Origin: Patiria pectinifera
Lineage: Eukaryota; Echinodermata; Asteroidea; Valvatida; Asterinidae
Direction: 5' to 3'
Assembly (NCBI GenBank): GCA_029964075.1
Contig: CM057149.1
Span: 33,996,900-34,060,899, forward strand
Length of the DNA: 64,000 bases
Below are positions 46,001 through 58,000 of the stretch, one piece after another; position 1 is the first letter of the stretch; each line of letters begins with the position of its first letter. Made by a program: the position numbers and the translations under genes. A model generated the notes under the pieces. The model was given only the letters and a program-made list of their open reading frames with translations. It did not search any database and was not told the DNA's origin.

Positions 46001-49000
46001 GTGGTGCATTTAACATCGTGATCCTGTGGGTAATTTTACTGGTAATTCAGCAGGTTGTGGGTTCGAGTCCAGCCTGGGGTTGTGGTGATGTGCGCCCTTG
46101 GGCAAGACACTTTGTCACTCATTGCTTCTCCCCACCCAGGAGTCAATGGGTATAGATGGTTATGTATTTAAGTTCAGCCAATTGCGCCTATGTGGCAGTG
46201 TCAAGCTGTATACTCCCCATGGATCTGAAATTTGGTAGGCTTTCATTGGCCTGATGAGCAGGGGTAATAATAATGATGTCCTGGGCCTTGATAACGTGTT
46301 TGGTTGATGTGTGTGCTATATAAATCCATATTATTGTTATTATCTATCAGATGTGGGAGTTTGGAATTCCTCTTTGCAAGGAGTTGTCGGTTCAGTACGA
46401 GAGCAAGCTGTTTGACTATGGAAAAAACAGCAGGATATTGGTAAGAACACGTTCTGGCTTAAACATGGTTTTCAATGTTAAAGGAATATACAACATTTGT
46501 TTTTGCTGTAATTTTCAGAAATGGACAGATTTGGGGGTTAGTATTTTATAGCAAATATAGTTACACCGACTTGTTTGAAGTTTTGTGTTCGTAGATGCTG
46601 CAAAAATCAAGAAAAATAATCATGTACCTGTAGTCTGGTTCCCTGACCCCACTTAAGATGAAACGGAGCAATTGATAGACGTTGGGGAATTGTAAGGTCA
46701 GGGAACCAGTCTACCTGGCTTGTACCCATTCATAGGTGTGTAATCGATTGCAAACAAAATGCAGACTAACTAAATATGGTAAATATGGGGTAGTATTTGA
46801 AAAAAAGCCAGTTTCTTCCAATGCTGGTAGGCCAACCAGCGTTGGAAATTGATACAAAAATACCACTTAAAATTCTTGAAAATTATAGCACACCAGGTGC
46901 CACGATTTTACAGGATGCTTTAGACTGTCATTCACTAACAGTCCAGTAAGGTATTTCATAATAAATTTGGTAGTTTTGTTTTGTAATGTTTGCAAATGTT
47001 GTATATTCCCTTTAAGTAGTCTTGACTAGATGGCAGATAAATAAATCGATGTTTTGCTGAATATCCTTGGCTTGACTTTAAACTTCATGATATGTTGTTA
47101 CGTTCTCATCAGCAAGCTCAAGCGTCGTTCTTTGACAACATCCTCCAGAAGCAGAGACCGACCCCCACCTACTTCAGGGTCACCTTCTATGGCAACTTCC
47201 CACTCAAGGTAAGATTACCTTCTTGTGAAAGGGCTACATGCAGAACTTCACTTAAACAATGGTCCTGACATTTGAGTTTCGCTTTTTTGACTCACCCTGC
47301 ATATTCAGACCAAAAATATTTCAGACATTTTTTGGTTTATAGTGAGTTTCTCTCTCTCACTCTGTTTTAAAAACTTGTATATTTCTGGTTTCGGTAGAGC
47401 AAAGCCTGGATTTACCGCGGTCGGCCGTTTGAGCAGCTGGGCACCCTCTTTGAGCGGCTTCAGTCGGACTTTCCTCGCGCCAAGAACTGGCAGAAGAATG
47501 AGCCGCCCACCAGCGCCGACTTGCAGAACAATCATCAGTGTATCCTTGGATTGAAATTCAAAGATTCATACTCAAAATTTATTTTCATAAAAATTTGGCA
47601 ATTTTTATTTTTCTATATATATCGTCGTGGCCGTGCAACAAGGTCATATCTCCTAAAATGTTGCGCGACGTCATGTATGTGAAGCACGAGTTTTCAATGT
47701 CAAAAGGTCGTATCTCGCTTAACATAACCCGGATGTACACACAAAGTCAATGGGCATCGCGATACGCAAGATACAACCTTGTTGCACGGAGCGTATTTGT
47801 GTGAGATATGACTTTGTTACAGAATCGAGTTATGACCTTGCTGCACTGACGCGACCATATATATTTTCAGATGTCGTACACTACCTTTAACATTATTGCT
47901 TTACGTGATACCTGTATTTGCCGCCTTTAACTCCAATACCCCAACAGACCTCCAGGTCAGAGCGGTCGACACCGTCCCCACAGACAACATCTTCAAGGAC
48001 ATGAATGTTCCCATCCGGATCAGCAGTTTCTACGACACCCACAATATCAGCAAATTCAAGTTTGACCGGCCCTTCCACAAGGGGGAGAAAGATCCCGATA
48101 ATGAGTTCAAGGTAACATTGTGTTTTCTACAGTGGCATTAATCCTGACAAATACAAGTGTTTGAGTGTGGTAATAAGCATTGCGTAATTAACGTCAACAA
48201 ACGTTGTTTTTTTTCTTGATTAGTGATTTATTCAACAGTATTTCAATTTCTTTAATCCCACTTATTTGTATAGTATTATTGACGAATTCATCGTTATTTT
48301 TGTATTTGTTGTTTACAGACATTGTATGTGGAGCAGACGCAGTTAACGATAGAAAACACCCTGCCGAGTCTCCTAAGATGGGCTGATGTCATCGATTCTG
48401 AAACGGTTAGCAACTCCCTATCTTCCCCAGAGTTGTTATGACTCACTGATTTTTGTGACTCAAGTTGAGTCGAGACATTTTTACGAATAGACTCGAGTCG
48501 AGTTGAGTCGAGTCCCGTCGAGTCACAGTGTGTTGTCGAGTCAAATATGTGGCTCGAGTCAATTCGAGTCGCGAATATATTTGAGCACTATATAACACAT
48601 AAAGACAATAGAGAAAGTCATATATCACTAACAGTTAACAAGAAGTGAAACGTCAGTCTTATAGGCTATCTGGTTTGGCTATGGATCTAGAATTTTTTTC
48701 GCTGAACGCTGACAACAGCAACACCAAATTGCATTATACAAAAGTGTTTCTGATTATTTAAAAGTAGGCAGGTACTATTTAATTTTTAAAAGGAGGGCAT
48801 CAATTTAGCTGGCGTTCGAATCCAAGAGCTTAATAAGAATCACCCAAAGCCAATGATGAAACCACGAATTGGAAATATGTTTCAAGTCCGGTTCCGGGAT
48901 GGTATTTTGTGCGTTCCAGCACCACAAGGTGGCAGTCTATGACACATTTTATGTTTGTACATGACAGCGGCCGCTGTATCGTACTGTATTCGCTAAGTGA

Positions 49001-52000
49001 TGTGAACATCAATTTTCCACAATAAGTCATTGCAAATATTTTTCACAAAGTTTTGCTTTTATTTTTGGGACTCGAGTCTTATTAGCCTTCGCTTGAGTCG
49101 AGTCGAGTATTCTGATGAGGCACTCAAGTCGAATCGAGTCATTTACCCTTAAGGGACTCGAGTAGTGTTGAGTCACCAAAAAATTATGACTTGAGTCGGA
49201 CTCGAGTCATTACAACTCTGATCTTCCCCCCCTTCTCTCCAATAACAGATAACATTGCTGCCATGCACATGTTTAAACTATTCTTATTTTTCTCAAATTT
49301 CCTGCAAATTGGGTTAATCACCCCTTTGCTCCCCCCAAGAATTCCTCTGGAATGTGTTTAATAGGAAAGAATGTTAAAACCTGACGCTACTTCAGCGGTA
49401 GAGTACAAAGTCTATGGAGAGTCAAGAACATTTTCTAAGTATTTCCTAACAAAATTGGAAATGTTTCTCAGTCCCAGACTCATGTCTCATCATCATTTTT
49501 GCAATGACTGACCTTCATGGAGATGATTTACAAAAAAAAAACAGCGTCAGGTTGCAGCATTCTTTCCGTTTAATGATCCCCCTAGAATTCCTTGGGAATT
49601 CGGGTTAATGATCCCCCAAGAATTCCTAGAGAATTTGGGTTAATGATTTCCCTTTTTGTCTTGGTGTGGTTAGGTTGAACAGACCCCAATCCAGAACGCA
49701 GTCGGCGTCATGGAGAACAAGAACAAAGCCATCCGCACCATCACGGCCGAGATGTATGCCAATCCTAACGGCAGCATCAACCCACTCAGTATGGTTCTAC
49801 AAGGAACCATTGACGCGGCCGTCCAGGGAGGGCCAAAGAAATACAAACTGGTAATGGCAGTTGCAAGTACAGTGCGATGATAGTAGTAACAGTGTTGTAG
49901 TCAAGACCAAGTCTTTTACAAGTCCGGTCACAAGTAAACCACAAGTCAATTCACAAGTCGAGGATGAACATTGACAAAGGCAGAGTTGTGATTTCAATCA
50001 CAAGTCAATCGCACGTCAATTCATAAGTCAAATTCACGGGTTAGGTCAGAAGTTACTAGAGATGAACAGAGTCATTTGAATAACTTGTGAGTTGACTATA
50101 GGGACTGGACGACTGGTGATTAACTTGTGATTGACTTGTGATTGACGTGTGATTGACTTGTGAGTTACGCATGATTGACATGTGACTGACTTGTGATTGA
50201 CGTGTGATTGACGTGTGATTGACTTGTGTTTGACGTGTGATTGACGTGTAATTGAACTGTGATTGACATGTGATTGACATGTGATTGACTTGTGATTGAC
50301 ATGTGATTGACTTGTGATTGACATGTGATTGACATGTGATTGACTTGTGACTGACTTGTGATTGGCGTGTGATTGACTTGTGATTGACATGTTTGACATG
50401 TGACTGACGTGTGATTGACTTGTGATTGACATGTGACTGACTTGTGATTGACTTGTGATTGACTTGTGATTGACATTGACAATAAAATGTGATTGACTTG
50501 TGACTGACTTTTGACTGACTTATGATTGACTTGTGATTGACTTGTGATTGACATGTGATTGACTTGTGATTGACTTGTGTTTGACTTGTAATTGACTTGT
50601 AATTGACTTGCGATTGACTTTTGATTGACATTGACATGTGATTGACGTGTGATCTGCCCTGCCCCATGACATTCTGACCATAATCCATTCTGCTTGTGAC
50701 TAGCTCTAGGCTTTGGTTAGCAAGTACCTTCATAAAAGCAAGGATCTGCCAAGCCCTGGCCCATGACGTTCTGACCAATCAAAGCCATTACTTCACATGG
50801 GTCATTCTATCAATTTAGGCTCCAAAGTGTGACATTTTTCCTGTCCCTGTTACCTTGGTTCTTTGTAATTTGCCATTCAAGTAGCATTAACAAATACTCC
50901 AAACAACTTTTTAAATGTTTGTTGGATGGGAAGTTTGCTATTCATAATCACTCTTTAGAGGACAACTGGGTCCTGGAGTGCCTTCCACACTTATAAAAAA
51001 ATCCAGGATTGTAACGGGTACAGGACAAAAAGGTGAACTCCAGATTTATAGAAAAGACCCCCAACCAAATGTCTGAAAAGGCATGAACTGTTCACCATGA
51101 TGCCCGCTGCTGGAACGTGGGGTGTGATATTAGGAAATGCAGGTGATGTTGCTCACATATCAAGCAGGCAGGTCTTATAACCAATCGGTGTCGGTCTGTG
51201 GGCTAGTCAGCAACGTTGGATAACAGGCTGTTGCATAACAGATGCTACTTTTTGTCGTTCCTCCAGGCATTCTTAAGCAATGAGTACAAGAAACAGCATC
51301 CAGAGGACAGTGACCTTTGTTTACAACTTGAAAGGCTGGTCTCGGAGCAGGTAAATAATTTTTGACAGCTTCGAATATAACCTCGTCATTATCATAGAGC
51401 TATATTAAATTACTGGAGCGCTAACTGGTCATTCTGCGCGTGGAGACGCTTTGAAGCCGTCCTGGGCGCAGACATTTTGAATTCATGTGCGTGTTTGTAG
51501 AACATAATGAAATGAGATGGATTGAATTTTGAAAGTGTACTCACATGCAACGCGCAAGTAGAACATACGCAAACAAATTAAGCGCGTCATTGACGATTCA
51601 AAAAAAAGTTACAATAAAAAGCATCTGCAGCGAATACGTGCAAGCGTTGCGCTGTTTGCGTAGAGCAAAGTGACACGCTCAGTTGCTGATCGTGCGTTTC
51701 GGTTTTAGGTGTATTGGCTTCGATAACGCACCGGTATGGAATACAAACGCAGATATGCAAATATGGATGCGCCCAGCAGGCATTACTTTGTACATGAAGT
51801 TAGCGCTCTTGTAATTTGATATAGCTCTATGGTCATTATTCACTCACAATAAAAAAAAAGCCAAGTTAAGCCACACATGCCCCCAATAAAACTGCCCAAA
51901 TCGGTGGCCTTGTGCAAGGGAATACCATGGGTTTACCATAATGCACTTTGAAAACAGGATGTTAACCACAAAGTTATGTGTACTGTTATTTGCTCCTAAT

Positions 52001-55000
52001 GACTAAATATTTGTTCGGATTCTTTTCTGCCTGCAGATGCAGATATTAACCAAAGGGGTCAATCTGCACGGCCAGCTTCGCACCGACAACTTGGCTCAAT
52101 TCCAGGAAAATCTGGAGAGCAAACTGACTGAACTCCGGAGAGACTTCGGCCTGGTGAGTATGGCGCCTGCATTGTTGACATTGAGTCAATCAAATGACCA
52201 TGGCAATCCGGTCACAAGTAAATCACATGTCAGGGCACAAGTCCAGCCACACGCAACACGGGATAAACAAGTACGAAGTCTTGTCTTTGTCACCGTTTAA
52301 TTTGAATAGCTTGTGACTGGACATGGGACTGGATACAAGGGCAGATCCAGAACACAATTTTGTTTGGGGGGGGGCCCAAAAAAATTTGGTCCCCAAAAAG
52401 TGGGTCCATTAATTTACGGCGCGGGGTTCCGGGCCCGCTCTAGTGCTCCGAAATTTGTTTTGATTCTAGATGCTCTGTGGTGCAACCAAATTTTCTTGAG
52501 GAAAAGATGGTGGTGTCTTCAGTGTCTGCCTTTATTTTGACGTCAGTTAATAAAGAAAGAATTGGGTTTGTTTTCAGGGGGGCTGTGCCCCCCCCCCTGA
52601 TTGGCCCTTGACTGGATGATGTGTGACGGACTTGTGAAACCAAATTAAAGCAAATTCTTAAGACAACAAAACTTTAAATGTATTTCACGCACATGAGAAC
52701 ACATTTCACGTAAATTTTAATGTTGGAATCTCCCTTTACTGACATAATTTCGAAGGGCAAAAGTATTAAAATTTACTTTCTGCTTGACATGAAATTTAAT
52801 CAAAGAAAACGTCATGTGTTTTTAGTGTGATTGGTATTCATATTTACTCATAAATACTTAATACAGTTTACCAATTCCTATTGGTCGAGAGCTCGCCACG
52901 TGGGTGGTTTTTAACCGCCGGTAAAACACCGCTGCGTTCTGCGGCACATCGCACAGTGCGCGCCACGCATGTACCCAATTTCCATATAAGGAGATTGTTA
53001 GCACGTACCATCGACATGGCCAGAGGGGTGTTTCACAAAACGTGAAGTAAAATTGTTGAAAAAAATCGTTGGAAATGTGTGAAATTTTGACTTGTTTTGC
53101 CTTTTTCGACCAAAAGGTATATGGGAATAAATACGAATGGGAATAAATATTTGCTTGACCGGTGTTAAACAAGTACGGTAAAAACCGGCTAAGGGCCTGG
53201 ACGCAAATAATGACCTCGGATCTGGCCCTTGGCTGGTTTTAAACAACCTTAGCTGGTTTGAAACGTTCTTGTTTAAAACCAGCCAAGCACATATTTATTC
53301 CCTTATTGAATATGAATATAATAATGTACATTTGAATTAAATTGAATCATTTCATGCGATACCAGCCCAGCGGGCCGATCCGAATTTCCACCACTCCTAC
53401 ATCAAATGCAAAGAAGACGGCAATATTCCGTAAATCAGTGATGCCTGTTTCAACCTCGCCAAGGTGAGTGTCAAAGCAAATCACCAATACTTGTAACCCT
53501 CCCCCCACTGAGTTGAGAAGATTTCATTTTCATGACAGACTTCTGGTTATGGAACTGGAGAAAGAGAATGGAACTATAGAAGGAAAGACTGTCTTTCAAA
53601 AAATTGTCTCTCAACCTGTAGGCAAAATGTGGCTGGGGTCATTTTACACTTTGTTTTATTCCCCCCCCCCCACCTCTCATTTTAGCTACCTTTCAAAACG
53701 TGTGTCGGCCCTGTGTTGAGTTTGTAGAGCACATACTGTTTTCAGGTCTGTTTTTTAGGAAGTGCGTGTAATTTGGAATGTTTTCCTTTCCTTTGCATTG
53801 TGGAGTTCGCGGCATGTTGGAGACCTGAACAGGCTGGGTTTTTTTTAAGGGGACGAACCTGCGTGAACAGGAACAGAGTGCCCATCTCTCTTTCGAAGCC
53901 ATTGGGCCAGACTTGAGTCCATGAAATGCTGCTGCGGGGGATTGCCAAACCTCCTCCACAGCGAGTCTGTTACCTTCCCAGCATTGAATAATGCCAGTAC
54001 CCATTTTAACACCTGGGTTGAGAGGAGTAATTGAGGTAAAGTGCTTTACTCAAGGGCACAACACGCATGGCCATGGTGGGGCTCGAACCCACAATCGCAC
54101 AATCATGGATCCTGAAAACACACTCTTTTGTCCGTTCCCACTCCCTGTGACCTTTGATCCTTCCCCTTTCTGATCCCTCCCCTGTTTACACTAGACCCCT
54201 TGTGGTTTGCCATCTCCCTTTGTTCCTTTGTTCTCTCATCCACCCTCCCCTGCATCTTTCCACACCTTTCCCACCTAATCCTCCTTTTGTGTTTCTTCTT
54301 TCAGCCCTGCATGTTTGTGTGCACCCCCATGTTAATGTTTGTACCTCTGTCATTTCTGTTTTAGCCTCTGAAGAAGAACTTGCTAAGTTCGCAACGTCAG
54401 GCCACATTAATTTTTAGAATCATGGATCCTGTGCGCTGCTGCTAGACCACACGTGGGTGTTTTTTTAGTAAACTTTTGCACATTGATCAGCATTGCAACA
54501 AATCCTCAGTCAGCTCACAAGTAACAGGGGATGTACGAGGACAAAGGAACGTCTTTGCAAAAGCTCATTTGAAACACTTGTGACTTGACTTTGAAACGGA
54601 CTAACTGGTGACTGACTTGCGAATGTGAAAGTTTTCTCTCCTTTTCTCGTTTGCACTTGTAAATCAGTGGCAAGCCGCGCATCAGCTCCGAGGAGCCGAC
54701 CGGTTCCAGCAGGTTCTACCTGGATTCCATTACTGAGAGCAACGCCCCTGCGTCCCCCACACAGGTAAGTGCTTCCCAGAGCTAGAACACTTGGCTGGCT
54801 GTTTGATTGGTTGTTTTAATAATCACAACAATTGTTACTACTTGAAACTTGGCACTTGATGTATTGACTAATTTGGCGACCTATATTAGAAGCCGTTTCT
54901 GAAGTGGACCCAGGCTCGCGCTCAGGTAGTACGCTGCCACTCCGGGCTCCATCGACCAATGGGGTTACTAAAATGCACTCGCGTACTTGGGTCCACCTCA

Positions 55001-58000
55001 AACATGACTTCTAATTTTGCTTGCCGAATTAGTCTACAGAGCAGATGTGAAGACATTGGTTTTTCATCATCAGTTGTAGGCAAGAGATGACCTTCACGGT
55101 ACACATTCCTATAGTTGGCAGTTATACAGGAATATATTTTACAAAAGTGTTTTGCTTCGCCACAATAATGGTTTCCCCATGCCCATGTCAGTTCACAGAC
55201 TTGTGGTCAGGCATATATAAACCGTGCAATTGCAGGCTGTAATGTCTGCCGAAATGTTGCTGAACACGATGATGATTATTTCCTGAATTCTGATTAGCCC
55301 GAGATGTGACGTCTGAAAACAGGCGTCCAGAACTACAGCTACAACTATCGTCAGTAGCAGCAGCATAGAATTGTGGAAGACCTAGACAGTAGCTTTACAA
55401 AAGAGATTTGCAGGGAGCCTTATACCAAAATATGTGTACACGGGCAACACAGTACCTTCGTTGTTAAATCATTGTGTCAAAGGTCATAAGGATAATGACA
55501 TACGTTCTCTGACTCTATATGTGAGTTAGATATTGATTATTGTGAATTACATTTTTTGGACCCAGATATCTTAATCTTTGACCTCAGTAGTATAGGTGGT
55601 GTGTTTAGATCCCTTCTAGGTATCAGCTACTCAGGCGGTGAAATGTACCCTAAACAAAGTCCTGTGTGAACAAGTTGCACACACTGAATATTTTGCACTG
55701 CTGTCAATGGAGAACAAATCTGAACTTCACTTGACACATACTTTTAACACCTATGGTAATACTGTGAGCCTGTTGTGCAGTAAAATCGTACTCATTCGAG
55801 TGGGGGGGAGTCTGTTCAAGAACATAATTTAAAGCGTTATTCCTTTGGACTTATTCAATCTGACAGTATCGCAAGTGGTTTGTGGTAGGTAACTCGTATG
55901 GGGTAGGTAACTTGTATGGGGTAGGTATCCCAATGCATGGCCTTGCATGGCACAGAGATCATGGTATTTGTGGGGAATGTGCAAGTGACACAAGTAGGAT
56001 AGTTCAAGTTTTGAGTTTCTTGAGCCCCAAAATTTTGCGTCAAACCAAGAAAAGGAGATAAGTGTATGTCGTGTTGGTCCCACCGTCAGGTTTAATTCAG
56101 GTAAACCAGGAGATGACCTTTACCAGGAAATAATCAAAAGGTGGACTGTTCAATTTGTTTAAATTGGTAAATTGTTAGTGTAATGCTCATGCACTGTTTA
56201 CACATTTAAAGATCAGTCACTTTAATGTGGCCGACACTGACTAATTTTGAAGATTATATATATTTGAAACAATCTACAACATTGAAAATTAAATGAGGGG
56301 ACTTTCCGCCTGAGAAATTTAAAGTAAAAAAGCTCAGCTAAAAGCTAGAAGGAAAACAAAAGCCGTCCGGAGCATCTAATACAAGCCCGTTTTGATGAAG
56401 TCAAGGTAAGGATCTACAATCAGACGGCTGTTTTGTGCCATGTACTCCTACATGCGCAAAGCGAATGCATTTCACACATTTCGATTTTCAGTTCACTTAA
56501 ATTGAAACAATTTAGGCCTATTGTCTGACTGCGCGTCTGGTTTTGAAGATTTGACAAAGGAGGAGAGAGACACAGTTTTTTTTACAAAGATCGTCTCCCT
56601 GGCAGAATTAATTAAATGTTGAGAAGCTTGAGAATTTAACACCAAAAAAAGGAAAGATGTGTTTAACGCTATGGAAAACCAATACATGCCAAGCTTCTTT
56701 GATCTTTTGTGGGAGAGCGCGAGAGTTTGACCATGACATAAGCAAACAGGCTTATATGTGAATATCTGAATTAATTTTTAACGTTTAAATGTATTTACAA
56801 AATTTCAGGGCTTAAAGATTTGGTTTCAAAGATAGAGGAAAAGGCTCTGCACATGCCGAAGAACGTTGGATGCATAATCACCTTTTATAGTTGAATTCAA
56901 GTCGCAATTCTCAGGACCTATTTGCTGATAGCCTTTGCATTATTTCTGATACATGTAAGGGGCTGAAGCCCATTGCCACAAAACTGTTGGCTTAATTGAC
57001 AATAACGTTAGAAAATTGTGTCCCTAAAGGATTAAGGGATTTTGTTTTTTTTGTTTTTTTAGTTGATTTTTAAACAAACTCTCTAATGCTACCTGCATAG
57101 AGCATGTCATTTTGGTTTTATGCCTGAATGCAGCAAAGTTTAGGGTTGATATTTCCACCTGAGGGACATCGAGGTTTTTATTTTTTTTTGAGGGGGGGTT
57201 GGCGGTTGGGGAAGACTTTCTTCATCACTCATTGACAACAATTTGGTCAAAAGTTCTGGGCTTGGGTTTGGACACAGCATTGGGTATATTGAAAAGGCAG
57301 GTGGACTGTTTTATTTTTGATCTCAATTTTTGAAGTTCCACATATTCAAAGTTAGGGTACCTGGACAGTGTTTGAACCGAGAAAGGGCCCCACCCATACT
57401 GCTGCTTTAACTACAGGTGTCACTGGGGGTGGGCGTGGGGGTGTGACAACCCCCGTCTATCATTTTTGTTGGCAGGAGCGTCTTCCTGTCAGCAAAATTG
57501 TGTCTGTTGGCATTCTTTTAACAACTTTATCCGCTTTGAATAACGTCCCCACATTTTGGTTGCTTTATGGTGGTCAGGTGACCGGTCAGGTGACCGGTCA
57601 GGTGACCAGGGAAAAAAATTTGGCTACCTTCCAGGCATTCAGCAGGGAGTGGTGTGTCTGTAACTTTGCTCTGGCCTACACTGCGTTATAGGGACGTTTT
57701 TTATTGTTTGGCAAATTAGGACCGATTTATTGGGACTATCTGCTGTCCCCACAGCATTTTCGGTCCCCACAAATACCTCGTACAAACGAGTGTATGTTCC
57801 CACAACTACGGAACAAGACTGTGTGTTGTCACACGCCTCGTAAAGCTCGTGAAACGAAGGATTAGAAAGACCCTCTGAGATGTTCTCCCTTTCGTAACAT
57901 TCATTTTGTAAGGTTCCAGGCATCGATCACTTAGACGTCTACTGGGCTGCATGGGCCGCAGAGCTGCAACTCCTTGTGTGCATTGTGGCTTAATTTCCAG

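Noticed and set aside
47876..47947. Earlier acceptor for DOCK exon 18
   Set aside because: Starting at the upstream CAG brings an in-frame TAA; the acceptor at 47946-47947 restores YLQVRAV in phase.
50046..50778. Reverse frames of 128-240 codons with NHKSITSQSHV repeats
   Set aside because: Product of the 11-bp minisatellite: the unit length leaves all three frames open. No start context or splice sites.
57368..57691. 107-codon frame in the large DOCK intron
   Set aside because: Gly/Thr-rich low complexity with a triple 12-bp repeat; no acceptor/donor pair in phase 0.
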